From Chitinophagaceae bacterium UBA3961 (GTDB taxonomy: Bacteria > Bacteroidota > Bacteroidia > Chitinophagales > Chitinophagaceae), in NCBI GenBank assembly GCA_002385265.1, contig DGDD01000269.1, positions 1 to 21,989 on the forward strand: a DNA stretch of 21,989 bases. The letters run 5' to 3'. Numbering within the stretch: position 1 is the first letter of the stretch; every line of letters begins with the position of its first letter. Made by a program: the position numbers and the translations under genes. The notes beneath the pieces are model-generated. The model saw only the letters and a program-made list of their open reading frames with translations, was not told where the DNA came from and did no database searches. Positions 1 through 6,483 of this stretch are shown here, in pieces.

Positions 1-459
1 AAACAACAGGGTTCTTTTTCCTTCATTGCAACGCTGATCTTAGATTTGGAACTGATACCCGATGCTCCTTATGCTAAAGATTTTTGTGGTTCCTGCACAA
101 GATGCATCGATCAATGTCCTACAGAAGCCATTCTTCCTAACAAAGAAATTGACGGAAGCAAATGTATTTCCTACTATACAATTGAGCTAAAAGCAGGCAT
201 AGAGGCGGAACTACCTAATGGATCTTTTCAAAATTGGATGTTTGGATGCGATGTATGTCAAGACGTTTGCCCTTGGAATCGCTTTTCTGCTCCTCACCAG
301 GAACCCGCTTTTAAACCATTGAAAGAACTGTTTCAATTTGAGATTAAAGACTGGGAAGCGCTTACTGAAGAAACATTCAAAGAGCTGTTCCGGAACTCCC
401 CTATTAAACGCACGAAATTTGAAGGCATTCGACGAAACTTAAAATGGATCAAAGACTGA
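1..459 (+). CDS. queG: Epoxyqueuosine reductase QueG, C-terminal part
   Basis: The frame is open from the first base, so the gene begins outside the window; 152 residues are visible of a family that is usually 310-390 long. QueG performs the last step of queuosine synthesis, reducing epoxyqueuosine to queuosine in tRNA, using cobalamin and two 4Fe-4S clusters. Both ferredoxin-like cluster motifs are seen: [12 protein letters not shown], and [11 protein letters not shown] about 50 residues later. The CPWN ending and the C-terminal run of Phe/Leu/Arg-rich residues are typical of QueG rather than of a generic ferredoxin. The N-terminal B12-binding half is not visible. There is no clear terminator after the stop; the FKBP gene follows with its own promoter element. 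Confidence is high because of the paired cluster signatures. Confidence 0.95.
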   Translation, partial: KQQGSFSFIATLILDLELIPDAPYAKDFCGSCTRCIDQCPTEAILPNKEIDGSKCISYYTIELKAGIEAELPNGSFQNWMFGCDVCQDVCPWNRFSAPHQEPAFKPLKELFQFEIKDWEALTEETFKELFRNSPIKRTKFEGIRRNLKWIKD

Positions 460-475
460 TATTTTATAGTCGTCG

Positions 476-483
476 TATATTTG
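476..483 (+). promoter_or_regulatory. -7 promoter element (TATATTTG) of the FKBP gene
   Basis: TATATTTG is an exact match to the Bacteroidota -7 consensus TAnnTTTG. It ends 18 bases before the ATG at 502. Transcription should start near 488-490, downstream of the TTG codon at 481, which argues for the ATG as start. No clear TTG -33 box is seen at the expected spacing. Confidence 0.6.
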
Positions 484-501
484 CATCCTAAATTTAATTA
501 C

Positions 502-936
502 ATGTCAGCCTCAGATCGTTTACGTCAATTGAAAGAAGAAAAAGCTGCCGCCAATTTAAAGGCGGGCCAAGAATTTTTAGCTCAAAATGGTACTCGCTCA
601 GAAGTTGTTTCTCTACCGAGCGGATTGCAATACGAAATTTTAGAGAAAGGTGTGGGTGAGCGCCCTAAGCTTCACAATACAGTGACCTGTCATTATCACG
701 GCACCTTGATTACCGGAGAAGTATTCGACAGTTCTGTAAAAAGAGGCCAACCGGCAAGTTTCCCATTGAATGCAGTGATTAAAGGATGGATTGAAGGGCT
801 TCAATTAATGCCAACCGGCAGCAAATGGAGATTCTTTATTCCACCGCATTTAGCCTATGGCGACCGTCAGGTTAGTGCTGTAATTGGGCCCAATGCAACG
901 CTGATTTTCGATGTAGAATTGATCAGTTTTAGATAA
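502..936 (+). CDS. FKBP-type peptidyl-prolyl cis-trans isomerase
   Basis: This is a 144-residue protein with no signal peptide, so probably cytoplasmic. It has a short charged helical N-terminal segment (residues 1-35, like the FKBP N-terminal dimerisation region) followed by an FKBP catalytic domain of about 100 residues. Recognisable family features are YHGTLITGEVFDSS, the VIKGWIEGLQLMPTG stretch that forms part of the active site, IPPHLAYG, and the ending LIFDVEL. It resembles FklB/FkpA-type isomerases that speed proline isomerisation in protein folding. The same frame stays open upstream to a TTG at 481, but the ATG at 502 is preferred because the -7 element lies at 476-483. A strong hairpin terminator directly follows the stop. 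Confidence 0.93.
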   Translation: MSASDRLRQLKEEKAAANLKAGQEFLAQNGTRSEVVSLPSGLQYEILEKGVGERPKLHNTVTCHYHGTLITGEVFDSSVKRGQPASFPLNAVIKGWIEGLQLMPTGSKWRFFIPPHLAYGDRQVSAVIGPNATLIFDVELISFR

Positions 937-959
937 AAGGAGCTTCGGCTCCTTTTTTT
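935..959. terminator. Bidirectional Rho-independent terminator between FKBP and DUF5916 genes
   Basis: A GGAGC stem with a TTCG tetraloop and GCTCC return (939-952) is flanked by AAAA on the left and TTTTTT on the right. It works on both strands, ending the FKBP gene and the convergent DUF5916 gene, whose stop codon lies at 958-960. Confidence 0.92.
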
Positions 960-3129
960 ATAAATTTAACCAGTACGTGAATTTCAGTACCAAAGCTCTG
1001 TTTCTAATTGAAAATGGTACAGTATAATAATTGTCTGTATAAACAATGAACAAATCTGAAGCGGGTTTATAACGCCATTGAAACCTCGTATTCAGATTCA
1101 TATTCTTTAGTTGCTCATTGTATTGGAAAAAGGTTGTAAAGAACAGAGTATTCGTAAAGGTTATATCTACTCTTGGCCCTATCAACCAAAACTGCGTTCG
1201 ATTCCATGGTGCCGGCAGATCTATCAAGTTATAACTAGAACTGAGCGCTATGTTTACATAAGGTTGAAATCGATAGCCTAGGTCGGTTGTAATGTTCAAT
1301 CGAGTTCCGTTGGCAAAATACCCTCCATAACGTGTAGAGAATCCGTATGTAAATCGGCTTTGTGGTTTTGAGATAAACTCTGTTCCGAATGCGCGCCACC
1401 CATGTCTCGTTCCGCGAGCCAAGGTATCTTTCCCAGAATTGGTAGGATCGAAGCCTTGTAATAGCTCTACAAAATCTGTTGCAACCCAAGTTGTGAAACT
1501 TGTTTGATTGCGGTAACTCATGGTGTAGGCTAAGAAGGTTTCATTGTCCGTTTGTTGCCATTTCGAGTTGAAGATGTAAAAGGAGCTAAGTTTAAAACCA
1601 TGGCTCACAACAGGGCCTTTTTTTGGAAAAAAGAGTCGAGTAATGCTGGCAGTTGTTTTCCAATAATCTTTTCTAGGAACATACCCTACTTCAGCATTGA
1701 AGTTCTTCCCAACAAATTCATATTGCCCTGAAACAGTCCATTTCCTACTTGCATATTGCAAATTGGCAGCATGCGCCCAACTGGCTGTGGGATTTCCCGG
1801 GCTAAATGTTTTTAGCATGAATGCCTTTCCGGTCCAAGCATTCGATTTGGAAGCAAGGTTGTATTCCCAACCGAAAGTTCGATTGAATTTATTGTAGATG
1901 GTTTTGGTGGTATCGGGGTGCTCATAATTCAAACTCTCTTTATTGATAGCCATAATACCCAGATTCGAGCGCGCGAACAAACGTCGTTGCAATGCCAGTA
2001 CAGTGAAGTTTTGCGCCGGCAGTGCGTCTTTTGAAACTTTGCCGGTTTGCATATTCATAAACCCTAAACGCCAATCTTTGTTGAGTTTTCCGCTCAACCG
2101 AACACCGGCGTTGATGGGAACATTCAATCCTATTCGTCGAGAAAAAAATGGTCGAATATTGGTGTACCCAAAGTTTGAAAAATGATCTCCGTTTTCTAAG
2201 AAAAATTGACGTCGCTCGGGGAAAAACAATTCAAAGCGATCGAGGTTTGTAACCTGCCTATCTACTTCTACCTGAGAAAAATCAGGATTCACCGTAATAT
2301 CCAAATTCATGGAAGAAGAAACGGCAATTTTTGCATCGAGGCCAATTTGCTTTTTTACGTCCGGCTTGGTTTGTGCCTCGTAATTTTTTGAAACGCCTCC
2401 GAGGAAATAGGGAATAAAGCTGAGGTTTGATTTTGAAACCGGAGGTGCTTGATCCCAATTAAGGGATCCGGTATAAGCCAAAGACGCTGTAGGAAATTGT
2501 CTTGGAATTGGGGTCCAGCTCGATTTTTCGGCCTTCTGGATGTCTAATCGACTGAAATTGATCCCCCACTTGGTAATTCCTTGTTTGTATCGAATCGATT
2601 TAAAAGGGATTCTGGCTTCAAAAATCCATCGGTCATGATAGTTCTTTACAACAGATTCCCATTTGTTGTCCCAACTTAAATCTACCTTACCGCCTTCATA
2701 CATGGTTCCATCCCACTGGGCTCCTGCCGCGTTTGCTCCAAATGAGTAGCCATTGGTGAGATCGTCGAACGGATCCATGAAAAAAATGAAATTATCGTTC
2801 TTCCCGAATACAAAATCTCTCTTCAAACTTTCGACCATAAATGATTGAGCAGGCTGATGAAAGCAAATAGCAAGAATATAAATAAACTGGTCGTCGTAAG
2901 CCATCCGAACTTCTGTTTTGACCTTGGCCTTACTTGTGTCCATTGGAAGCACCATAAAAAAATCCGTGGCGATATCCGCTTGAAGCCAAGACTGTTCAGT
3001 CATTTGACCATCCACCTCAATTTTATCTGATGATCTTTTTATAGAAAGCTGGTATTGTTCGTTCTTCTTTTGAGCTAATGTGAAAAGGCTCAAGAGTAAG
3101 AGACAAGCAGTTAGATTTATTTTTTTCAC
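958..3129 (-). CDS. DUF5916 outer-membrane protein with N-terminal CBM9-like domain
   Basis: This 723-residue protein starts with a signal peptide (MKKIN, then a Leu-rich core, ending near LAQ at residue 20). Residues about 33-225 look like the carbohydrate-binding family 9-like domain found in DUF5916 proteins (IEVDGQMTEQSWLQA, VRMAYDDQFIYI, WESVV, RIPFKSIRY, WGINFSRL). The remainder alternates aromatic and polar residues, contains FELFFPERRQFFLENGDHFSNFG, and ends in an aromatic strand (LKFTYWLNL), as expected of an outer-membrane beta-barrel of the DUF5916 family. The ligand is unknown; sugar binding is suggested only by the CBM9 similarity. The start codon is GTG (complement of 3127-3129), chosen because the signal peptide begins there. 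A one-mismatch -7 element, TCTATTTG on the minus strand (3149-3156), ends 19 bases upstream. The gene is alone in its unit. Confidence 0.88.
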   Translation of the reverse strand: MKKINLTACLLLLSLFTLAQKKNEQYQLSIKRSSDKIEVDGQMTEQSWLQADIATDFFMVLPMDTSKAKVKTEVRMAYDDQFIYILAICFHQPAQSFMVESLKRDFVFGKNDNFIFFMDPFDDLTNGYSFGANAAGAQWDGTMYEGGKVDLSWDNKWESVVKNYHDRWIFEARIPFKSIRYKQGITKWGINFSRLDIQKAEKSSWTPIPRQFPTASLAYTGSLNWDQAPPVSKSNLSFIPYFLGGVSKNYEAQTKPDVKKQIGLDAKIAVSSSMNLDITVNPDFSQVEVDRQVTNLDRFELFFPERRQFFLENGDHFSNFGYTNIRPFFSRRIGLNVPINAGVRLSGKLNKDWRLGFMNMQTGKVSKDALPAQNFTVLALQRRLFARSNLGIMAINKESLNYEHPDTTKTIYNKFNRTFGWEYNLASKSNAWTGKAFMLKTFSPGNPTASWAHAANLQYASRKWTVSGQYEFVGKNFNAEVGYVPRKDYWKTTASITRLFFPKKGPVVSHGFKLSSFYIFNSKWQQTDNETFLAYTMSYRNQTSFTTWVATDFVELLQGFDPTNSGKDTLARGTRHGWRAFGTEFISKPQSRFTYGFSTRYGGYFANGTRLNITTDLGYRFQPYVNIALSSSYNLIDLPAPWNRTQFWLIGPRVDITFTNTLFFTTFFQYNEQLKNMNLNTRFQWRYKPASDLFIVYTDNYYTVPFSIRNRALVLKFTYWLNL

Positions 3130-3144
3130 GGATGTAAAAATACT

Positions 3145-3200
3145 GATTCAAATAGAAGTCGTTTTTGAATCTTTATGAATGTAGTGAATCAAGGATGAAT
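3145..3200. promoter_or_regulatory. Candidate operator region: 8-bp inverted repeat and four phased TGAAT repeats
   Basis: The region between the divergent DUF5916 and SET genes holds an inverted repeat GATTCAAA (3145-3152) and TTTGAATC (3164-3171). It is followed by TGAAT boxes starting at 3166, 3176, 3185 and 3196, that is, steps of 10, 9 and 11 bases. The left arm overlaps the probable -7 element of the DUF5916 gene (3149-3156, minus strand). This looks like a regulator-binding array, but no regulator can be named. Confidence 0.4.
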
Positions 3201-3217
3201 AGATTAGATGAAAAAAA

Positions 3218-3247
3218 GGGAGTTTTCTTATTTTTACCAAAACTCCC
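3218..3247 (+). promoter_or_regulatory. SET gene promoter element inside a 9-bp inverted repeat
   Basis: Perfect 9-bp arms GGGAGTTTT (3218-3226) and AAAACTCCC (3239-3247) enclose a 12-base spacer holding TATTTTTA (3229-3236), one mismatch from TAnnTTTG. The element ends 13 bases before the ATG at 3250. On the minus strand the hairpin is followed by seven T residues (3217-3211), so it would also act as a leftward terminator. The repeat may be an operator, a terminator, or both. Confidence 0.4.
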
Positions 3248-3249
3248 CC

Positions 3250-3669
3250 ATGACCAAAGAGGCCCTACTATCGGAATTGAGAAATAGCACTTTTATTACG
3301 TTGAAACCATCTCCCATTCACGGAATAGGCGTTTTTGCTCTGTGCCCCATTCCCAAAGGAACCAAAAACATATTTTCAAGCGGTGTTGGAGAATGGATTC
3401 AATTGGAAATTTCTGAAGTAGAAGCGCTTCCTGAACATTCAAAAAACTTGATTGAAACCTATTGTTTATTCGATAATGACCATTATTATGTACCCGATTA
3501 TGGATTCAAAGTAATGGATATGGTGAACTATCTCAATCATTCCCGGACTCCCAATGTAATTTCGATTGAAGACGGAAACAATTTTGAAGCACTTCGCGAC
3601 ATTGAAGCGGGAGAAGAATTGCTGGTAGATTATAGCAGCTTGGTAGAGGGTATGGAATCTTACGACTAG
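3250..3669 (+). CDS. SET-domain protein (putative protein-lysine methyltransferase)
   Basis: A 139-residue protein that is little more than a SET domain. It shows the SET signatures in order: SPIHGIGVFA (residues 21-30), IPKGT, YLNHSRTPNV (94-103, the NHS..PN cofactor-binding motif) and GEELLVDYSSL (121-131) with the likely catalytic Tyr128. SET proteins transfer methyl groups from S-adenosylmethionine to lysine side chains; the substrate here is unknown. The cysteines of a post-SET zinc site are absent. The frame is also open from an ATG at 3208, but the extra 14 residues (MKKREFSYFYQNSP) would be encoded by the inverted repeat around the promoter, so the ATG at 3250 is preferred. The SDR gene follows after 51 bases. 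Confidence 0.83.
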   Translation: MTKEALLSELRNSTFITLKPSPIHGIGVFALCPIPKGTKNIFSSGVGEWIQLEISEVEALPEHSKNLIETYCLFDNDHYYVPDYGFKVMDMVNYLNHSRTPNVISIEDGNNFEALRDIEAGEELLVDYSSLVEGMESYD

Positions 3670-3683
3670 CGAATTCGAACTTT

Positions 3684-3691
3684 TATATTTC
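3684..3691 (+). promoter_or_regulatory. Possible -7 element (TATATTTC) before the SDR gene
   Basis: TATATTTC differs from TAnnTTTG only in the last base. It lies between the SET stop and the SDR start but ends 29 bases before the ATG, further than in most genes of this window, so it may be fortuitous and the SDR may be co-transcribed with the SET gene. Confidence 0.3.
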
Positions 3692-3720
3692 TGTTTTGTT
3701 GTAGAGGGAACATCAGAAAT

Positions 3721-4440
3721 ATGGAAAAGATCAAAGACAAAAAAGTTCTCATTATAGGCGCTACTGGCACTATTGGTGCTGCTGTTACAAAATTACTAGT
3801 AAGTAGTGGCGCTCAGGTATTTGTTACCAGCCGACATTCAGATCGTTTGCAAAGTATACTCAATGAACATCAGATACCTACTTCTAGAGGATTCTTGTTG
3901 GATCTAGAAAATGAACACCAAGTTCAATCCATTTCTAGCGAAGTTTTAGCTACAATAGGTGGAGCCCCCGATATTTTGATCAATGCTGCCGGTATAGGGA
4001 TCATTAAACCCATTGAAACCTTAAGTGTAGAGGATTTAAAAAGAAGCTTGCAGGTAAATCTAATTGGCCCTTTCCAACTCATCAAGTTTTTTATAGGCGC
4101 TATGAAGGAGCGCAAAACCGGTTTAATAATAAATATTCCAGGGGTGTTGGGTAAAACACCCATGGCCGGAGCTATGGCCTATAGTGCTTCAAAGTATGGG
4201 CTAAATGGAATGATGAAAAGTTTAAGAGAAGAATTGAAACGGACTGATATTCGAATCACGCAATTGTTTTTAGGTGGAGTTGATACTCATTTTTGGGATA
4301 CAATTGATTTGCGCGTCCAAAAAGATAAAATGATTGTTGCAGAAGAAGCTGCAAAGGCGATTTGGTTTTTATGTCAGCAGCCCATTAGTGGCGTGGTAAG
4401 TGAAATGGTCATTCAGCCATTCAATCATCAGGCGATATAA
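3721..4440 (+). CDS. Short-chain dehydrogenase/reductase-like protein lacking the catalytic serine
   Basis: A 239-residue Rossmann-fold protein of the classical SDR family. The nucleotide-binding motif is GATGTIG (13-19), followed by a basic residue after beta-2 (TSRHSDR), which favours NADP(H). Other family features are LINAAG (86-91), the tetrad Asn113 (QVNLIG) and YSASK with Tyr154 and Lys158. The catalytic Ser normally found 13 residues before the Tyr is replaced by Gly141, in the sequence NIPGVLG where NISSVLG would be typical. The enzyme may therefore be weak, use another residue, or act as a binding protein. The substrate cannot be told. It sits between the SET gene and the GNAT gene (23-base gap), probably in one transcription unit. 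Confidence 0.88.
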   Translation: MEKIKDKKVLIIGATGTIGAAVTKLLVSSGAQVFVTSRHSDRLQSILNEHQIPTSRGFLLDLENEHQVQSISSEVLATIGGAPDILINAAGIGIIKPIETLSVEDLKRSLQVNLIGPFQLIKFFIGAMKERKTGLIINIPGVLGKTPMAGAMAYSASKYGLNGMMKSLREELKRTDIRITQLFLGGVDTHFWDTIDLRVQKDKMIVAEEAAKAIWFLCQQPISGVVSEMVIQPFNHQAI

Positions 4441-4451
4441 GCAGCGTTTTG

Positions 4452-4459
4452 TAATTTTG
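4452..4459 (+). promoter_or_regulatory. TAATTTTG -7-like element just before the GNAT start
   Basis: An exact TAnnTTTG match that ends only four bases before the ATG at 4464. If active, it would give a transcript starting at or within a few bases of the start codon. It may equally be a chance match in AT-rich DNA. Confidence 0.35.
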
Positions 4460-4463
4460 TAAC

Positions 4464-4940
4464 ATGACAATTAGACTGCTGGAAGAAAAGGACAATAAGG
4501 CCATCGCTGCAATCATTAGAGCAACCTTGCTTGAATTTGGAGCAGCGCACCCCGGCACTGTTTATTATGACCCAACCACCGACGATCTATTCAACCTTTT
4601 CAAAAAAGAGGGAAGCATCTATTTTGTTGTGGAAGAAGAAGGGACTCTGTTCGGAGGATGCGGAATTTTTCCTAGTGATGGACTTCCAGCTGACACTTGT
4701 GAACTTGTAAAATTCTATCTGAATGGTGCTGCAAGAGGAAAGGGTGTCGGAAAGGCTTTGATGCAAAAGAGCATGGACTGGGCTAAAGAGTTTGGCTATA
4801 AACAAATTTATCTCGAAACAATGCCGGAGCTATCAACCGCAATTGGTATGTATGTTAAAATGGGGTACCAACATTTGCCTGCAGCATTAGGTAATACCGG
4901 ACATGATGGATGTACCATCTGGATGTTAAAGCAATTATGA
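4464..4940 (+). CDS. GNAT family N-acetyltransferase
   Basis: A 158-residue single-domain GNAT protein. The acetyl-CoA-binding motif A is ARGKGVGKALM (90-100; R/Q-x-x-G-x-G/A pattern), preceded by strand CELVKFYL (79-86) and followed by YLETMPELSTAIGMYVKMGY (116-135), the usual motif B region. It would transfer an acetyl group from acetyl-CoA to an amine of an unidentified acceptor. The ATG at 4464 is the only reasonable start, since the next Met is at residue 100. Its stop overlaps by six bases the stop of the convergent SprT-like gene, and no terminator separates the two. Confidence 0.88.
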   Translation: MTIRLLEEKDNKAIAAIIRATLLEFGAAHPGTVYYDPTTDDLFNLFKKEGSIYFVVEEEGTLFGGCGIFPSDGLPADTCELVKFYLNGAARGKGVGKALMQKSMDWAKEFGYKQIYLETMPELSTAIGMYVKMGYQHLPAALGNTGHDGCTIWMLKQL

Positions 4941-5564
4941 ATTTAGTTCCAGCAACTTCACTTCATAGATTGGATTGAAAAGGTACCATTTCTTGGTATG
5001 AATATCTTGGCATTGAATTCGTTTTCGCAATTGATGACCTTTTCTAAATACTGAACCATTATCCAGTTTAAAGATTCCACCAAGCGGTACTTCTTCTACC
5101 AAAACCATCCCTGGTTCTTTTTCATCGTAATTGCGTAAAATGCGCATTAGATCTTCATTTGAACAACTGCTAGCGGGCAAATTATGCAGTGAGTCTTTGA
5201 GAGATTGTTCTATATCCGTTGGGAAGATGTCTTTGTTCAGAAAATCACTCAACAATTGAGCGTATACTTGCTTCCATTCTTTTCCGTGCGCTGCCACTCG
5301 GTGGCCAAATTGAGCAAACGTAACCAAATGAGCGAGTTCGTGAACAAGTGTAATTAGAAACGCAAATTGATTCAAGGTGCTGTTTACGCTAATGCGATGG
5401 GCTTCGCCGCGACCTGCATGCCTGTAATCGCCCAATACCGATTTTCGGTCTCTCGTAATTGTAAGGTGTACTTTATAAAAATTCAAGTATTCCAGAATCC
5501 GAGGAACGGCTGGCCGAGGAATATATCTGCTTAAATATTCTAAGGGAGCTTCTTGTTTAGGCAT
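4935..5564 (-). CDS. SprT-like zinc metalloprotease-fold protein
   Basis: A 209-residue protein with the SprT-like core: ISVNSTLNQFAFLITLVHELAHL, in which HELAH (75-79) is the zincin motif, and a third likely zinc ligand His93 in AAHGKEWK. SprT/Spartan-like proteins are zinc-dependent; Spartan degrades DNA-protein crosslinks, but the role of this bacterial branch is not established. The C-terminal region (LPASSC, YDEKEPGMVLVEEVP, LRKRIQC) matches my recollection of Bacteroidota members. The frame is open to an ATG at 5585, but the ATG at 5564 fits better: it overlaps the last codons and stop of the upstream gene by eight bases, as in translational coupling. It is the last gene of the envelope operon. 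Confidence 0.87.
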   Translation of the reverse strand: MPKQEAPLEYLSRYIPRPAVPRILEYLNFYKVHLTITRDRKSVLGDYRHAGRGEAHRISVNSTLNQFAFLITLVHELAHLVTFAQFGHRVAAHGKEWKQVYAQLLSDFLNKDIFPTDIEQSLKDSLHNLPASSCSNEDLMRILRNYDEKEPGMVLVEEVPLGGIFKLDNGSVFRKGHQLRKRIQCQDIHTKKWYLFNPIYEVKLLELNS

Positions 5565-5979
5565 GTTGAGACTTCTTATTGGCACGCATCACACTCATCA
5601 ATTCTACTACTGTATATACCAAATAGAAAATCATACAAGCGATGATACCTGCTTTATCTGCATTTTTTTTACCGGCTGCATAAATATAAATAAAGGAACT
5701 AAATAAGCAGATCAACATTTTGATCAGCATCCCGAGATAGACTTTTGTGATAAACTGAAAAGGCTTCTGACTTTGAACCGACTGAAAGTAAAAAATAAAG
5801 GCAAGGGCAGTTGCAATGAACAAGATCAAATTACCAATATAGAGTACCATTTGATTCATATGAAATCGTTCCTGAAACGCAGGAGTAAATCGAATTAAAA
5901 GGTTAATGATCGAAAAAATGAACACTATTGGGAGGAAAAACTTTGTTGCTTTGGGCTTGGAACTAACCGGTTGAGTCAT
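5557..5979 (-). CDS. Small four-helix integral membrane protein of unknown function
   Basis: A 140-residue protein with four predicted membrane helices (about 14-31, 45-66, 79-102 and 109-130) and a charged cytoplasmic tail (RANKKSQHA). I do not recognise a catalytic motif. A loose resemblance to the AtpI-like proteins that sit near bactofilin and ATP synthase genes in other Bacteroidota is possible, but no ATP synthase genes are here. The start at 5979 is chosen over an in-frame ATG at 6039 because the extra residues would be read from a terminator-like hairpin, and because a perfect TAnnTTTG element within that hairpin ends 17 bases upstream of 5979. It is coupled to the SprT-like gene by an eight-base overlap. 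Confidence 0.75.
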   Translation of the reverse strand: MTQPVSSKPKATKFFLPIVFIFSIINLLIRFTPAFQERFHMNQMVLYIGNLILFIATALAFIFYFQSVQSQKPFQFITKVYLGMLIKMLICLFSSFIYIYAAGKKNADKAGIIACMIFYLVYTVVELMSVMRANKKSQHA

Positions 5980-5981
5980 AT

Positions 5982-6016
5982 CTAAATAATAAAGCCCAAA
6001 GGTACTACCTTCGGGC
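5982..6016 (-). terminator. Hairpin after bactofilin with an embedded TACCTTTG -7 element
   Basis: On the minus strand a 10-bp stem (GCCCGAAGGT and ACCTTTGGGC, one G-T pair) with an AGT loop is followed by TTTATTATTT, a moderate Rho-independent terminator 24 bases beyond the bactofilin stop. The same hairpin contains TACCTTTG (complement of 5997-6004), an exact TAnnTTTG, ending 17 bases before the ATG of the membrane-protein gene. The element thus may end one unit and start the next. Confidence 0.6.
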
Positions 6017-6040
6017 GAAACTGTTGATAATTGTATCATT

Positions 6041-6469
6041 TTAGGCTGCTGCCTGACTTTCGATCTTCTTGTTGCTGATGGCCTCTGTTTTTGAGGTCGA
6101 GCTCTCATTCATGTGACACTGACCATTGAATTGGGCTGTTGGCTCAATTTGCAGTTTTCCGGCGTAAATATTTCCGGTCACCATGCAATTTCCTTTTAGT
6201 TGGAGAAGGTCTTTAACAGAAATGGTACCTTTTACTTTACCCATGATATCAGACTGATTGCCTTTGATATCGCCTTCAACCACTCCGTTGGCGCCAATTA
6301 CAACCTTGGCATTACAAACGATGTTTCCTTGAAGGGTTCCATCAATTCTGATGTCTCCGGCGCTGGTGATATCACCTTTAAGTGTGGTACCGCTTGCAAT
6401 GATGGTGGCACTGGTAGAACCGGAAGTAGGTTCTGAACTTGAATCGGATTTGGACTTTTGGTTAAACAT
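6041..6469 (-). CDS. Bactofilin (polymer-forming cytoskeletal protein)
   Basis: A 142-residue protein with the bactofilin (DUF583) core at about residues 20-120, flanked by Ser/Thr-rich tails. The core has the short repeats of a right-handed beta-helix: TTLKGDITSAGDIRIDGTLQ, then GNIVCNAKVVIGANGVVEGD, MGKVKGTISVKDLLQLKGN and VTGNIYAGKLQIEPTAQFNG. Bactofilins polymerise without nucleotide, often at the membrane, and in several bacteria position cell-wall enzymes, commonly an M23 peptidase encoded next door. Here the gene 14 bases upstream encodes an M23-like membrane anchor that has no peptidase domain. Start ATG at 6469; a hairpin follows the stop. Confidence 0.93.
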   Translation of the reverse strand: MFNQKSKSDSSSEPTSGSTSATIIASGTTLKGDITSAGDIRIDGTLQGNIVCNAKVVIGANGVVEGDIKGNQSDIMGKVKGTISVKDLLQLKGNCMVTGNIYAGKLQIEPTAQFNGQCHMNESSTSKTEAISNKKIESQAAA

Positions 6470-6483
6470 AGTATGGCGTTTTA

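Noticed and set aside
481..501. TTG at 481 as start of the FKBP gene.
   Set aside because: It overlaps the -7 promoter element at 476-483 and would lie upstream of the expected transcription start; the ATG at 502 fits.
5980..6039. Longer four-helix membrane protein starting at ATG 6039, one base after the bactofilin stop.
   Set aside because: The extra residues are read from a 10-bp hairpin with a T-rich tail, and a perfect -7 element within it points to the ATG at 5979. It remains possible.
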